From assembly GCA_000697335.1 (NCBI GenBank), contig JNEM01011965.1, positions 1 through 10,209 of the forward strand: 10,209 nucleotides of DNA, in the 5' to 3' direction. The DNA comes from Conidiobolus incongruus B7586. Its lineage: Eukaryota; Entomophthoromycota; Entomophthoromycetes; Entomophthorales; Conidiobolaceae. Every line of letters starts with the position of its first letter. Position 1 is the stretch's first letter. Below the pieces are notes generated by a model. It was given only the letters and a program-made list of their open reading frames with translations, was not told the origin of the DNA and did no database searches. Positions 8,581 to 10,209 of the stretch are shown here, piece by piece. The position numbers were made by a program, and so were the translations under genes.

Positions 8581-10209
8581 CAATAAAATGGAAATAAAAT
8601 TTGATAAAATGAATGAACTATCAAAGAGATATTATAGAAAATATATGAGTAGAGATATAAATAGCATGATCAATATATTGTATTATGTAATTATTAAATT
8701 TTGATCTATTTAATGAGATTGTTCAATGAAATAATCTGATAAATATGATATAAATGATAATTTGAAATATTTAATGATTCAATTTCCAAACTTAATTATT
8801 ATTCAAAAAAATACTTGAATTTTAATAATTATAAGAAAAAATTTTATTATCAATAATATTAATATAAAAATTAAGTAATGGCAAAATTTTAAAAGCATAA
8901 TTATATAAAAATAAATATATAATATAATATTACTATTCTTTCCATTATTAATAACTCTAGCATATTTTTTATAGCTCCTAATATTTAAAAATAGTTGTTT
9001 TTAATAAAAAATAATACCTAATATTTTATAAACTAAATTAATTTATTTTCAAGTACTTTTCTACCAATGATTATATTTTTAATTACTTAAAATTATTAAA
9101 ATTATAAAGCATTCAATATATTGAATATATTTGATATAGTATTTTTTTAAATTTTTTTGATATAAAAATCCTTTTATAATTTTAAATTTATCTATTTTAT
9201 AATTTCCTATATAATATTAATATTTATCAAACCATAATTAAAGAATAATTTAAAAATAAATATAAAATTAAAATATTTATTATTATTCTGAATTTTAAAT
9301 GATCGAAATTTTTTATAATTTAAATAATTAAATATTTTAGTATATAAAATAATTTTAATAGTTCTTTTTATCAATAAAAATTTTTATCATATTTAAAATA
9401 AACTTCTAACACCTAAAAACAATTGTCTTTATTAAGGATTATTTTGATATTTCATAAATTAATTAAATTTTTGTGCAAATTTTTTCTTTTTTATAAGCTT
9501 GATTTTTAAATACTTAAAGTAATTATAATCATTTAAATTATAATCTAAAGAATATATTATATATAATAGTTTTTTACAATCATTTTTAATTATAAATTTT
9601 TTTAAAGCTTTAGATTTATATATAATATTAACTTTCTTAAACTATATTAAGATTATTAATTAAAGATAATTTATTTAAAAAAATATAAAATTATTATTAA
9701 TTGATTTTTCTTTAAGAGTTAAATAAAAATATCAAGTAATATTATAATCTATTATAAAAAATATTATTTGCTTATAAATAAAGCATATATTTAAAGAAAT
9801 TTATAAAAAGAATTGATTTAACTTCATCTAATATCTTAATTTAGGTTTTAATAAATAACTATATAAATGGATTTAAAATTCATTGATTATAATGATTTAT
9901 TATAAAAACTTTAATATTTAATTATACTTTAATAAGTAATATCTAATAATAACTAAGCCAGTTTTTTAAGTTTTATTTAAATTATATGGTATTAATTTGA
10001 TATTATTATATATTAATTAAGGTTTAAGTTTTAATTTATATAATATTCTTATAAGACTTATATTATAATATTTAAATAATTCTCTAATTGAAATAAAAAA
10101 TAATTTTTTAATAGATTTTTTAACTTTACTAATAATTAAAAATATAATAGTTAAAAATTAATTTTCTAAATTTTAACATGTTTTAAATATTTTTTTTGGT
10201 TTAAAAATA
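8581..10209. other. A+T-rich gene-free tract (right flank)
   Basis: Apart from a short transitional segment to about 8780, this tract is nearly pure A+T, like the left flank. I found no open frame of note on either strand, no RNA gene, no terminator-like structure and no recognisable repeat array. Confidence 0.7.

Overview
The window looks like nuclear DNA from a eukaryote with a very A+T-rich genome, most likely an early-diverging fungus. My best guess is an Entomophthoromycotina relative such as Conidiobolus. That rests on base composition, on a minus-strand gene whose N-terminus is a clear F-box followed by irregular leucine-rich repeats, and on a remembered impression (not a database result) that such fungi carry large lineage-specific F-box/LRR families. 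No bacterial operon, tRNA, rRNA or CRISPR array is visible.

Layout. 1-1795 is extremely A+T-rich and holds nothing I can support. 1796-2170 is visibly richer in G+C and carries short gene-like frames without a recognisable product. 2171-3722 (minus) is the one recognisable gene: an F-box/LRR protein of about 470-480 codons spread over four frame blocks. A standard GT...AG intron containing an (AT)10 microsatellite can explain the last break. One break sits in a run of five A's and needs an indel or a sequence error. The first break needs either a frameshift or an unusually short intron. It is therefore a young pseudogene or a real gene with a base error. 3723-4167 is its upstream spacer.

From 4168 to 7344 the minus strand holds a chain of decayed reading frames. 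4168-5298 contains LRR-like pieces, probably an older F-box/LRR relic. 5464-5880 contains an Asn-rich start followed by a hydrophobic helix, plus two overlapping gene-like frames. 6159-6698 has two long open stretches in one frame separated by a single stop, the first strongly hydrophobic. 6752-7344 has three further pieces, one with an LRR-like Leu-Phe-Pro-Asn signature. Open frames this long are unexpected by chance in such A+T-rich DNA, so this reads as a graveyard of same-strand host genes.

7861-8194 (minus) and 8245-8576 (plus) are two G+C-richer islands that look like solo LTRs of two different retrotransposon families in opposite orientation, 50 bp apart. Each has a TATA box and a polyadenylation signal in the right order and short matching flanks. 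8581-10209 returns to featureless, very A+T-rich DNA.

The genes do not form a pathway. If expressed, the F-box protein would be a substrate adaptor for an SCF-type ubiquitin ligase. The rest records duplication and decay of host genes plus retrotransposon insertion and LTR recombination in gene-poor, A+T-rich surroundings.
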